From positions 23,584,001 through 23,648,000 of the forward strand of contig JAPTYO010000003.1 of assembly GCA_036873135.1 (NCBI GenBank): DNA of 64,000 nt, in the 5' to 3' direction. Source of the DNA: Clarkia xantiana subsp. parviflora. Taxonomy: Eukaryota; Streptophyta; Magnoliopsida; Myrtales; Onagraceae. Below are positions 44,649 to 55,978 of this stretch, one piece after another (position 1 is the first letter of the stretch; the number at the start of each line of letters is the position of its first letter). The notes beneath the pieces are model-generated. The model saw only the letters and a program-made list of their open reading frames with translations, was not told the origin of the DNA and searched no databases. The translations under genes and the position numbers were made by a program.

Positions 44649-44878
44649 CCGACGCCATTGTGGGAGATGGGTCGCCGGAAAGTTAAGAAGCTAACGACGA
44701 TCATTTGTAACCGAAGATATGAAATGAAGCTTCAATTTAATGGGCGAAACGACTAAAATCTACGCAATTTTCAATCGAACAACACTTTGAAACGGTCGGA
44801 CTGTCGATTCCGCCGATGGAAGATGAGGCAAACCGAAGCTGAAACATACGTTAACGGAGAGAGACAAACCAGTGGGAA

Positions 44879-46678
44879 TCTATATATTATACTAATCCTA
44901 GATTAACTCTTAATAATATGTTGCCACGTAGCTTGTGTCCATGTTTGGCTATATATTAATTTTTTCCAAAACGACCACGTTTGGCTATATTGGCTATATA
45001 TTGTTGTTTCCAAAATGACTAGGCTCCACCGTAACTGACTGAAGTATTGAGCTATAAATGCTCCGGCTGATGTATCTGTTTATCACTTAATAAAAACGAC
45101 ATCGTTTATTACTTCTCCCTTCTAATACGGATGGTATATGTTCAATGTGAGGTTGACACGTCATCAAATCCATACGACATCGTTCCATTCCTTTTTCTTC
45201 CCATTAACGCCAATCAGAACCGGATTTCGGTTCAACATTCTGATACCCGGTTAAGGCAAAAAGCAGACGACGAACCAAAAAACCCGAAGGGGAGAAAAAG
45301 ATCGAAATCAATTTCATCTACAAATAATTAAAATAAATGCTAATTAAAACAATCATTCCCAATTTAATACAAAATAACGGACGAAATGAATGCATTAAAA
45401 CAATTTTTTAGTAACCCGACTAAGAAGATGAAGCTCTTCATCTTCCTTTGTGCAATCACGTATTTGGTGGGATCACTATATATAAATGCATTATGATTCT
45501 TTCGATCTTCGGAAAATTAATAGTCAAGAACCTTTATTGTTGTCTACATAGGAATGGGAAGGAATGTAAGAACCTGACGAATTTAAACGAAGAGCAGAAA
45601 AATAAACCATGTGAGGGCCTGAAAATCATTCACTGATGTTATTACGGCCCCTTCTTCAACATCTCCAACATAACCCAATCCCCCACAACGAGTGCTTGCA
45701 TGTGGCCGAAGATGACCATTCAACGTTTAAGATCTGTGCTTGCATGGACGTGTGAATCTCCAGAAACTACGATCCACGGCCAGTCGAGCATATCGGAGGC
45801 ATCCATGCTACTGAATTTCTAGATCTGGAGAGTTTGCTTAGAGATTTAAGGGGTTCGACTCCATGACGAGATTGGCCTGAAGATTTTCTATGCCAACGAG
45901 GAGATTCTGTCTCCTGCGCCTCCTAACGATGAGGCGCCATAGTGGCTAAAATCGACACCGGAAATTATGGGACAGCCTATGGTTGACCAGATCTGGGCTC
46001 GAACGAAGGGAGCAGGAGGTAGGACTCAGAACTCAGGTCGGACGCAGGTGAAGAAGGTTGCCTCGGCGACGCGTCGACACCGGAATCGGTGACCCATATG
46101 GAGTGATCCAGCGGTTAAGGTGAAGAACTCGGGACACTTTTTGTTCGACCGCGTTGCCGAGGTTGGACGACGCTAAAATTTATCGGACTGGAAGTGACTG
46201 TATGATGTCAATGAGAAGTTTTATTCGACTGGAAGTCAAAGCGACCGGAAGCGAAGTTTTATTAGACTGTAGGATGCTGCTGGAGGAGGCTTGAAGAGGT
46301 TGCACAAGGAGAAGTGATGTCAAGGGTTAATCAACTAGGTACAAGATAATGGGCCTGGGCTTGGTCTTTTTTTTTTTTTAAGATAACATTTTCAAAAAGC
46401 TTTAATGTAAAAAGTATTGTCTTTTTTCTTTTATATAAACTGGTAAAAGTGTTGTTAATATACAACTTTAATGTTAATTTTACTATTTTAAAGTTTTAAT
46501 TTAATTATTTTAAGTTCTTCAATATTTAGTGTTTTTTTTTTATATTCATAGATATTTAAAAAAAACCAAATAATCTACTAAGATTTTAGGCATAATAAAA
46601 TATTATTATGACTTTTTACTAAATATTATTTTATTAATTATTTATACAGCCCGCGCTGCGCGCGGGTTCAGCATCTAG
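44879..46678 (+). mobile_element. Non-autonomous Helitron (1.8 kb)
   Basis: The 5' end reads A|TCTATATATTATACTAATCC. The 3' end has a GC hairpin CCCGCGC-TG-CGCGCGGG-like (46650-46666), then TTCAGCAT and CTAG (46675-46678), followed by T. TC start, hairpin plus CTAG end and an A/T target are the Helitron hallmarks. The interior has GC-richer parts (45640-46330) that look like captured gene sequence in broken frames, for example around 45900-46150, but I could not identify the source. No Rep/helicase. Confidence 0.65.
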
Positions 46679-47197
46679 TAGGAGGTTAACTGAAAAGTCT
46701 TGATGAGGAAGAGGTCATTATTTGGCGCGTGAGATACACCATCCAATTAGAATGCTAATAGCCTCGGTGGCAAAATATTAGAAGCCTAACTGCCCAAGTG
46801 ATTCTAAATTATATAATATATATATATATATTCACATTGTATCGTATGATATATAGATGAAATATACCATATATATATGCATTTTCATTTATTATATATA
46901 TATATATATATATATGAAACCACTAGATATATATATTATCAAATAATATAATTAGATATCATATATATTATTATATATTAAATATATCTGATTAAACAAT
47001 ACAACCTCTATTATATATATAGTCATCATCAGTCAGTTATACTGAAGTAGGAGGATTGTTCTTCACTATCAAGACGACGTCTAGCAGCGCAGGTCTCTCT
47101 CCTTTATACGTCGAGTCTTACAACCATTTAACAAGTCAGCCAACTACTTGATTTGCATCTACCATTATACCGAAATAGCTAGCTAGAAGGAGGATAT
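46679..47197. other. AT-rich DNA with TA microsatellites
   Basis: (TA)n runs lie at 46812-46830, 46895-46914 and nearby. No gene. The last ~150 bp are upstream of the RNase H-like ORF, with a CTCTCTCCTTTATACG stretch at 47093-47110. Confidence 0.5.
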
Positions 47198-47851
47198 ATG
47201 TTGCTTATGGATACCACCGGTACTTCTACTTTACAAAATTTGAAAACCACGATGACTGATCAGGTGAAGTGGGTAAAGTGGACTCCACCACAATTACATT
47301 GGTTCAAGCTTAACACCGATGGTGCATCCAAGGGTAATCCAGGTTTATCAGGCTCTGGCGGTTTGATCAGGGACTGCCGCGGCTATTGGGTATCTGGGTT
47401 CATGACCAATATCGGAGAAGGTGACGCGGTTCGAGCGGAGCTCTGTGCTATACATATCGGATTACAACTAGCATGGGACGTTGGAGTTCGACAACTCGTA
47501 TTAGAATCTGATTCTGAGGTCGCGCTTCAAATGATTACACATGAGAGTCGAGAATATGAAGACTCAGATCATCAACACTTGATAAGCTCAATTCAGGAGC
47601 AGTTAGGGCGTGAATGGATAGTACAAATTCAACATGTTTATCGTGAAGGGAATTCATGCGCCGACAACCTAGCCAACAAGGCCGTCTTCGGCTTGCCATT
47701 AGGGGTGACATGTCGTATGATATTTGCACCTATCGACATGTTTCATCTACTACAAGAAGATATTGCAGGTAATCCTAAACCCCGGTTTATGAAGAACAAA
47801 AGAAGGATCGCGGCGCCCAAGAACTTACCACCAAGGCTCATTTATTGTTGA
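47198..47851 (+). CDS. RNase H-like protein, stand-alone ORF
   Basis: An intact 217-residue frame with a plant-type RNase H domain (RVT_3 family). The four acidic residues expected at the active site are all present: D41 (NTDGASKGNPG), E81 (RAELCAIHIGLQLAW), D105 (LESDSEVAL) and D156 (NSCADNLANKA). RNase H cleaves RNA in RNA/DNA hybrids. Such domains usually form the C terminus of plant LINEs, but no reverse transcriptase lies upstream and no poly(A) follows. The C-terminal 45 residues are basic (KPRFMKNKRRIAAPKNLPPR). It is either a truncated LINE that happens to keep its frame or a gene recruited from one. Start choice is uncertain: a second Met at residue 4 and another at residue 19 are possible. 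Confidence 0.6.
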   Translation: MLLMDTTGTSTLQNLKTTMTDQVKWVKWTPPQLHWFKLNTDGASKGNPGLSGSGGLIRDCRGYWVSGFMTNIGEGDAVRAELCAIHIGLQLAWDVGVRQLVLESDSEVALQMITHESREYEDSDHQHLISSIQEQLGREWIVQIQHVYREGNSCADNLANKAVFGLPLGVTCRMIFAPIDMFHLLQEDIAGNPKPRFMKNKRRIAAPKNLPPRLIYC

Positions 47852-48710
47852 CGCATTTTTAGTATTACACGTTTTGACCTATCGAGGGTTAGATCAAATT
47901 AATAGGGTTTTCACTGTGTCTGTGGAAAACCATATATATATTATTATAGAGTAAAAACAAATGAATTTGTAAGTATATATTATTTAGTGAAGTAATTACT
48001 CTTTGATTGATCCAATCTATAACAAAAAATTATTTTCCTTACTTTTTTTACACTTTATAATTAGTTTGTACGTGCGTACATTCAGGTTTCTTTCTGGCTT
48101 AACTCTGTGTTTTACAAGAAGTATATTTCGAGACTCGAGTATATACATATATCTTTGACAGTAAGACTCATGGTTTAGTGGAATACACTATTAAAAATGT
48201 GACATTATTTTCTTATGCACTGTAGGCAGTCGAATTCTGTTCAAATACAGATTAGTGTTTTTAAAATTCTATTCATGAGGAAATAATGAATTAGAGTTGA
48301 TTCGATTCAAGTCAGGAACTTCGTAGTAGAGGAAGGTAAGTTTTAACAAAAAAAAACCAATTTAATTTTTTTTTAACATTCACAATCATATTAGTTAGCA
48401 TATTACATAATATTCCATTCATTGCGAGCTCGTTATATATTATGTTGTGACTTGTGAGGTAATTTACTCATGGATGGATCAAAAGAGTTCGAATCCAATT
48501 TATAACAAAAATTTGTTCTCTTACATTTATTATAGTTACAATTATTGGGTATATGTACATTCAGGGTTTCTTCGGCCTGGCTTAACAGAAAAATAAAAAG
48601 AATCCGAAAGAAAGAAATTGACCATTCCTTAAGTGCAAGCTCATATTTTTTTTTTAATGTAAATAGTAGAAAAGTTATTACAACAGTTTTTGGAATGCAT
48701 TATTAGAGTG
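47852..48710. other. AT-rich intergenic DNA
   Basis: No gene. A motif around 48010-48120 (ATCCAATCTATAACAAAAAATT ... GTACATTCAGG) is echoed at 48495-48570 (ATCCAATTTATAACAAAAATTT ... GTACATTCAGG), so a diverged direct repeat ~485 bp apart is present. Confidence 0.45.
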
Positions 48711-48960
48711 CACTACAAAAAATGAGGTGATTACCTTCTGCAGGGTTATTAACCGATGGATCGGTTAGGAATGTAATACCGTGTTATGTCCGATTGGTAA
48801 TTTGTGTTATATTTGATTTTTTAAAAAAATGGCTCCATGCTTATTGCTGACCGAATTTCCATACCAAATTTGTCTGTATTAACTAGGTATGTAATAACTG
48901 TAGTTTAAACACTGAAATCTTTAATACCACCAATCGGTCCGAAATTGCGGGCATATCTCA
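48711..48960. mobile_element. CACTA-like element end
   Basis: CACTACAAAAAATGAGGTGATTAC at 48711 resembles the CACTACAAGAAAA terminus of CACTA (CMC/En-Spm) elements and is followed by repeated subterminal words (CCGATTGG, ACCGATGGATCGG). No matching TTTTTGTAGTG end was found before 49226, so this is a fragment. Confidence 0.35.
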
Positions 48961-49226
48961 TACTTTTTTTTTTTAAACCAAAATTGTAATAAAATATGAA
49001 AGTAAATTTTAATACAGATTTGTTACAGAAATTCCACATCGATATATTCGGTGTGCAGTATTTATTTGTTATATTTATTATTAACGACCGAATGCATATA
49101 GCAAAATGAATGATCGTATGTACATTTCAGATATACAATACAATTTACGTCTATGTGTCAGCAACGCTGGCTTCATATGTCAACAAGTATGGTGTACATA
49201 AGATAGCCCACTATATATATTTTTTA

Positions 49227-49960
49227 GGGTTGAAGGTACTTTTTATACCACATGTTTGGCCGAATGTGGCTTTTAGTACCGGATGTTTGGTTTTGTATAC
49301 TTTTGGTACCAAACGTTTGAAAAAAATGTGGTTTTTGGTACATCCGTTAGTTGACCGTTAGTTTTTTTCCGTTAAATGACATGTGCAAGTCACGTGACCG
49401 ACCCTGAACTTTCTATTTTATTTAATTTAGTCCCTCAAATATATTCCTAACTTTTAATTTGTTTAATTTAGTCTCAAAACTTCAAAATCGATTCCAATTT
49501 AACCATTGAACCCAATCGACCTAGCCGGACAGGCTAGGTCTGACCCTGGTTCGGGGTCGCTGGACCCAGCCAACCCTGACCCAGGGTCGGACCTAGCCTA
49601 ATTTGGGTCGAATTTGGGCTAGGTCCCAATTGACCTAGCCGGACCTAGCCCTAAGCTAGGTCCGGCTTGGTCAATTGGGTTCGATGATTCAATTGGAACT
49701 GATTTGAAGTTTTGGGACTAAATTAAACAAATTAAAAGTTATGAATATATTTGAGGGACTAAATTGAACAAAATCGAAATTTTATGGTTGGTCACGTGAC
49801 TTGCACATGTCACTTAACGGAAATAACTAACGGCCAACTAACGGATGTACCAAAAGCCACATTTTTTCAAACGTTTGGTACCAAAAGTATACAAAACCAA
49901 ACATCTGGTACTAAAAGCCACATTTGGCCAAACATGTAGTATGAAAAGTACCTTTAACCC
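49227..49960. mobile_element. Mutator-like MITE with perfect 9-bp TSD
   Basis: Long inverted arms, GGGTTGAAGGTACTTTTTATAC and the right-end complement GGGTTAAAGGTACTTTTCATAC, remain similar for ~170 bases. The 9-bp duplication TATTTTTTA is exact at 49218-49226 and 49961-49969. Arms contain GGTACCAAACGTTTG and GTCACGTGAC palindromes. The centre (49500-49680) has a GC-richer inverted block built on GACCTAGCCGGACCTAGCC. No transposase. Confidence 0.88.
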
Positions 49961-50088
49961 TATTTTTTATGTCATGACAATTTTGTATCATTCGTATTTT
50001 ATTCGTGTATGTAAATATATAGCTCTAATAGATCTCTTTAATGGCCAAGAAATTAATATATTTATCGTCAACAATCTTAAAGTCCAAT

Positions 50089-50160
50089 GTCGTTGTAGTA
50101 TAGTGGTAAGTATTCCCGCCTGTCACGCGGGTGACCCGGGTTCGATCCCTGGCAACGGCG
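50089..50160 (+). tRNA. tRNA-Asp (GTC), second copy
   Basis: Identical over all 72 bases to the gene at 37149-37220, with the same T5 terminator, although flanking bases on both sides have changed. This fits selection on the tRNA after duplication. Confidence 0.95.
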
Positions 50161-50232
50161 TTTTTAATCTTTCTATTTGCCTTTTATGTTTTTGAATTTG
50201 TTAAAGTTATCAGTGAACAATTTTACCAAATA

Positions 50233-50305
50233 GCGGGGATAACTCAGTTGGGTGAGCGTCAGACTGAAGATCTGAAGGTCGCGTTTTCTATCCACGCTCA
50301 CCGCA
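50233..50305 (+). pseudogene. tRNA-Phe (GAA) pseudogene, second copy
   Basis: Carries the same D-stem and B-box changes (ATAACTC, TTTTCTATCC) as the copy at 37293. They therefore predate the duplication. Here the discriminator is A (CCGCA), the normal base. So the T in copy 1 is a later change there. Confidence 0.8.
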
Positions 50306-50782
50306 TTGTTTTATCTTTTTAACTTATCCAAACGACATTGTTTCGAGTCCAACCAACGGTGGATCTATTTTGCTATTTTAAAGATTCTTTTCTTGTCTTC
50401 AAGTTGTATGATTAACATTTTTCTTCGATCAGGGAATTTGCTCCTGCAGAACCATCCACAAATACAGACCACTGCAGATTTGAAGATCGATTTTAGCTGA
50501 TGAACCAGATTTTTTTAGCTAGCTAGAAAGAAGATTTTTGTCTCTTTTAATCCACTTACGAAACTTCAGGTTATTGGGTATGGACAAACTTTTATATAGT
50601 CTATCGTTTATTATTATAAATATATACCCGCAGTGTCTTGAGGAATGTGGTTCAAAAGCTTCTTAATAAGACTGTATATATATAGTTACAAAAAGAATAA
50701 GGAATCGTTCTTCAAACATAAACACACACAATTAAATCCAATAAGTGTTTAAAGACGTTGAATCTGGCTGGAAGAAATTCCT

Positions 50783-51893
50783 CTAGAGGAACCTGGACCG
50801 CTTGCACTCTGTTGGGACGCCCTGAGGGAACCGTTTAACGTCGGTGCAGTAGTTATATACCATGTACTTTTGTTGCACCCACCTCAACCGGTTCCTACCC
50901 GATGCATCTAGGGTTTGGTCTTGCCACGCACCGTTTTGTAGCGATGTACAAGAAGATGTGCTAGCTGGTGTTCGTATACAAGCATTGGCATTGAAGTTCC
51001 TAAATGAAGCCGTGAAGGGAGCTTTTGACCAATCTGTCTTGACGAGCCCGCCCATCGTCGCCCAGTCATCTGCATTCCACAGACTCGAGTATATTCTCAT
51101 CGGTTGCTCTTTCGGGAATGGAATCCCGATAGATTCCAAGTTGTTGAACACTCTAATGGGAATGTTGTCCACCAAGAATCTATCAAATTTGTAGAGAACA
51201 ATATATATGTAAGCAAAATTTGCATGAGAACAAAGAATGGTGCATATATATATTTTGCATGCCCTAATTAATTAGTTGTTATAATATATAGATGCATAAT
51301 TGTACTTACATGATGCGTTGAGCATTCCAGAGAATGGAGTAGGTATGGAAGGCCTTTGTAGGATCAAACCAGAGATGAAACTGTTGTTCTCTATTGCCTT
51401 TCCCTTGGGAGAAGACATTGGTGTGGAGTGTGTATGGATTTCCCGACATGTTTCCGAGGAACTCAAAATCGATTTCGTCATGATTTGCACCCTCAGACGA
51501 TAACTACATATAATATCCATGCATGGTAAGAATACTAGATATATAAAAATAAAAGCTAGACATTAAATTAATTAACTTGTTATGTAAATTATAATTCAAT
51601 TAATTTGTTCTTACATAATACGTGGTTACAGTGCCAGCGGAGTTGCCAGGGACAAGCTTGATCTGCATGTCGAGTCTGCCAAATAAGTACTCGTTCTTTG
51701 ACTTGAAACCCGACCCGGAATACTTATCGAGCGATAGAGTGAGTAAGTTTCCTCCATTGAGTATGTTTGCACGTTGGTCGCCAAATGTGATATCGAAATC
51801 GTTGTAGAAGTTGCCTGCTGCTGCTGTAGAGGCTGTTATTAGGAACCCTAGTAGCAATATAGAGAACTTGATGATGAGAAAGGAATGCTTCAT
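50783..51893 (-). CDS. XTH: Xyloglucan endotransglucosylase/hydrolase, copy C
   Basis: Exons 51893-51615, 51503-51310 and 51179-50783 give 289 residues, the duplicate of copy A. Signal peptide, [11 protein letters not shown] and C-terminal cysteines are intact. Amino-acid differences from A include M to I ([10 protein letters not shown]), V to I and G to S in [11 protein letters not shown], and N-K-E-Q to N-R-E-Q near the glycan site. Exon 1 ends TYY like copies B/D where A has TFY. It is a wall enzyme acting on xyloglucan. Head to head with copy D. Confidence 0.95.
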
Positions 51894-53735
51894 ATTTAGA
51901 GATGATGGAGTTGAGGAAGCAGAGAAAGAAGCTTTGGCTTGTAGTGTATGATAATGAAATATATGGAATGACACACTTTGGCTTCAAATATATATATACA
52001 CATTACATTTGAGTGGGTGGGAAGGTGGCGGTGGGGTATAATGGGAAGGAAGAGACATGGAAGCTGAGGGAGACAGTTCAAAATAAGCTGTCTATTATTG
52101 CTGGTGTGTCAATTTAGGTTTTTAAGTATTATTTTTTCAATATTATCTTTGACACCATTCGGAGAAGCAGTAATTGTGTCATTTTGTTTTACACTTATAA
52201 TAATTTCCGCTCACACTAAATATGTTCATAAATGATAACTATGAATATTTTTATATTTATAAAATTTAATTTAGTTTAAATTCGATATATATATATATAA
52301 AAGATGAACGGTTGAATGTCTAAATAATAGATATAGTAAACTATGTTGGCTTCTTCATTTTTAATTTGTTTTAGTTAAATTGTAGGTTGTTCATGATATA
52401 TCATGAGTATATTTAATTTGGTATGGGTGAAGTGAGGACGGTGGTGGAATATAATTAGACGCGTTTGGGTTTGGTAATATGGGTGGACTCCCTAGCTGAA
52501 TAGGATCCTTCCTACCTCTGATCTACATTACCGTGGGCGCCGGTTATAACTCGCTTGATGATATCTAGCTAGTAACTTAATTGGACTTTCTTTACCAAAA
52601 CTTAACTGAACTATAATTTTGACTTAAAGATAACCATTGTAAATTTTACTATTTAGTTCTTTTATGTCCTATGAGAGGTAAATTAATATGGAAAAAATGT
52701 AAACTATACAATGTATTTCAAAGTTATTGTATTTGACATGACTAAACCTACTCCGAGAATGACCTGAGAGCATAATTGACTCGACTCTAAGTACAATATA
52801 ATACAACAAGATTGCCACAAGTCCAAGAATAATACAAGAATTGAATCTTATTACGAAAAATTAAATTAAATGATGTATATAGTGTTATAATAATTTCAAA
52901 TGCTCGAGGGACCGGGAGCCCTTTATTGGGCGTTCTTGCTCTTTGTCCCTTGAGAATTCAAATTTAAAAATTTAAAGACGTTAGGTAGAGTTTGACATTG
53001 CCCCTTTAATTGGCGATCTTGCCCCTGTCGTTTGAAAATTTTAAGTATCAATTTTAAGATTTTTTTTAATAATTTCAAATATTATATTATATTATATAAT
53101 TTAATTAATTTATTTAAAAGATGTTAGAACTCTTATATTATCCTTGGAGTCGGTATAATTATGTCACTTTATCATTCTCGGAGTCAGCTGGTCATATATT
53201 TGTAACATTATCACGTAAAATTTAACAACAATTATAGATATATATATTGAAGGAAGTACCAATGAATATCGTTTTTAAAAGTAAACATCCACCACTAATG
53301 AGTCTTAGAACGTAATACTAAAAGTAAACCTACGTTGGCCAATTTAATAACTTTATTATTATTATTATTTAATTAATTATTTTGCCAGCTTGTATTGATC
53401 TGGCCGGAGATGGCTATACTTTACTCTAATAGAGTTTGTCTTGGAGTCACTGATTATTACATGGATCCTTCCTACCTCTAAAGTTAGTTGCTTTCCCGCG
53501 GTTTTACAGCTAGCCAAGATGTGGGTCTAGTCTAGCCACCTCCATTATATATAATATATATATATATACACAGCCACCAAAAATATATAATATAAATACC
53601 CCCTTAATTCCTTCTTTCACCATCACCATCAATCACATAACAACATCTATCATCTATCTAAAATAAATCTCCTTGAATCATTTCTACACAATAAGCCTCA
53701 TAACATAGAAAACATACGTATATCCCTGCTTCCTG
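51894..53735. promoter_or_regulatory. Shared upstream region of divergent XTH pair C/D
   Basis: Counterpart of 38980-40837, slightly shorter: the (TA)n run is shorter (52285-52299), a 3-bp piece is lost near 52825, and a few substitutions occur up to ~53000. From there to the ATG of D no difference from copy 1 was noticed. TATAAATA is at 53591-53598. Confidence 0.5.
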
Positions 53736-54821
53736 ATGACGATCTCAATCTTGGTGTTGCTTTCAATGGCTGCATCTGCAACAGCAGCAGCAGGTAACTT
53801 CTACAATGACTTCGATATCACCTTTGGCGATCAACGAGCAAACATACTCAACGGAGGCAACCTCCTCACTCTATCCCTCGATAAATATTCCGGGTCGGGT
53901 TTCAAGTCCAAGAACGAGTACTTGTTTGGCAGACTCGACATGCAGATCAAGCTTGTCCCTGGCAACTCTGCTGGCACTGTAACCACCTATTATGTAAGAA
54001 CAACTTATCTGAACTATATAATTAAATATCAAGTTAATTAATTTCTATATATATATATACATTTTGATGATACCTATAGCTAGTCTTCTTACCAAGTTCA
54101 TTTCATGTATGGATATATGCAGTTATCTTCTGAAGGTGCAAATCACGATGAAATCGACTTCGAGTTCCTCGGTAATCTGTCGGGAAACCCGTACACACTC
54201 CACACCAATGTCTTCTCACAAGGGAAAGGCAACAGAGAACAACAATTCCATCTCTGGTTCGATCCTACAAAGGCTTTCCACACCTACTCCATCATCTGGA
54301 ATGCTCAACGCATCATGTAAGTATTATTATGTATACATAATTAACAACTAATTAATTAGGGCATATGCAAAATACACTCATGCAGAATTTGCTTACATAT
54401 TATTGTTCTCTACAAATTTGATAGATTCTTGGTGGACAACATTCCTATTAGAGTGTTCAACAACTTGGAATCTATGGGGATTCCATTCCCGAAAGAGCAA
54501 CCAATGAGAATATACTCGAGTCTGTGGAACGCAGATGACTGGGCTACGATGGGTGGGCTAGCCAAGACAGATTGGACTCAAGCTCCCTTCACGGCGTCGT
54601 TCAAGAACTTCAATGCTAATGCTTGTGTACGAACACCAGCTGGCACATCATCTTGTACCTCGCTACAAGGCGGTACGTGGCAAGACCAAACCCTTGATGC
54701 ATCGGGTAGGAATCGTCTGCGGTGGGTTCAGCAGAAGTACATGGTCTATAATTACTGCACTGACCTTAAACGGTTCCCTCAAGGAGTCCCAACCGAGTGT
54801 AACAAGTCAAGGTTCCTCTAG
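53736..54821 (+). CDS. XTH: Xyloglucan endotransglucosylase/hydrolase, copy D
   Basis: Exons 53736-53993, 54123-54316 and 54425-54821 give 282 residues. The protein is identical to copy B, and introns and flanks also appear unchanged. [11 protein letters not shown], the NLS glycosylation site and the XTH C-terminal cysteines are intact. Expression should match B unless context differs. The identical sequence means short reads cannot tell B and D apart. Confidence 0.95.
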
Positions 54822-55277
54822 CTAATCGAAATCGTACGTCACTCAAACATCACTTGTATTATTGTGTTTGTTCATGTTTTATAAATGATTCATTATTCTT
54901 TTGTAATTAACTACAATATTGCAATAAGAAACTACCTACTTTTATCGTCTTGTATTTTTGTGGTAATTTACGTGTGACTGCCAGGTGCATATTAATTACT
55001 TTAATTTTGGAAACTCTATTTTTAAATCATAACTATTTTTATATACCACATATTATTAAAAAAATTCAAGTTACCATTTAAATTTTATAAGTATTTATTA
55101 TTCTAAGAAATAACAAAAACTAAATAATTAAAATTTCAGGTAAAAACTGTAATTAATTAATTAATCATAGAAATTGCAAGTAAATGTAGCAACACTTTCA
55201 TTTATTACGTCTTGCTCATCCCTATCCAATTATATATATACTAGGTATTTGCCCCGCACATTTTGCTGTGTCTGGAC

Positions 55278-55978
55278 TTACTTAGCGAGGTCTTTGCGGA
55301 GCTGCTTGGCGGCAGCCGCCATGTTGCTGACTGAGAGCAGGCTTGATTTCTTCATACTTGCGGGTCTTGAGACTACAGTCGGGGTTGGCCCACAAAGTGT
55401 TGGTCTCCAACACTGCAAGCATCTTGTTGATCTTGTCTTGACCAAAAGATAGTCATTGATTGGGTCGGCTGCCATAACAGTAGATGTTTAGGGGCTTCAC
55501 GCAGCGATAACAATACAATTGCACCCGCCCGTTTGCGAGTAATTGATTACATATCGAGTTTGATAAAAGTATAAATGACATCTAAGAAAGATACTGAACC
55601 ATATCGTTCATCTGCATTACATCAACAGTTACATAAGGTATTGCCCTAAATATCTGAGTGGTTTAAAGGGAGAAAGCAAAGGGTACGTAGCTAGCTTACA
55701 TCGGGCTCTACGTGGACCAAGACATCGATATCAAGCTCTTCTTCCTGGATGGCTGGAACATACTCATCCTCAGTGATCTTACACAACAACAACTCTATCA
55801 ATAAGCGAAGCTATCTTCATAAATTTTAGTAAACATATCAGTCAGGTCGACAAATTCACTCACTTCGTGACCTTGTATTCACGGGGAACTCTCCTGAGTT
55901 CAACTTTCTGGGGAAGGAACCAATGGTAGTGGTTGGGAGGATATGCAGGTTGAGATTCTTCTGTTGGGCATCTCCTTT
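55278..55978 (-). pseudogene. Methionine synthase (METE) gene fragment, copy 2
   Basis: Same three blocks, internal deletion and 4-base insertion as 42380-43080. The damage predates the 7.6-kb duplication. No new difference was seen between the two copies. Confidence 0.8.

Noticed and set aside
44353..44658. 101-codon minus frame, repeated at 57251-57541
   Set aside because: No family resemblance, and it includes one of two loosely repeated DNA blocks; conserved between copies only because the DNA is recently duplicated.
46812..46914. (TA)n runs as possible origin or matrix sites
   Set aside because: Simple microsatellites; nothing in the sequence supports a specific role.
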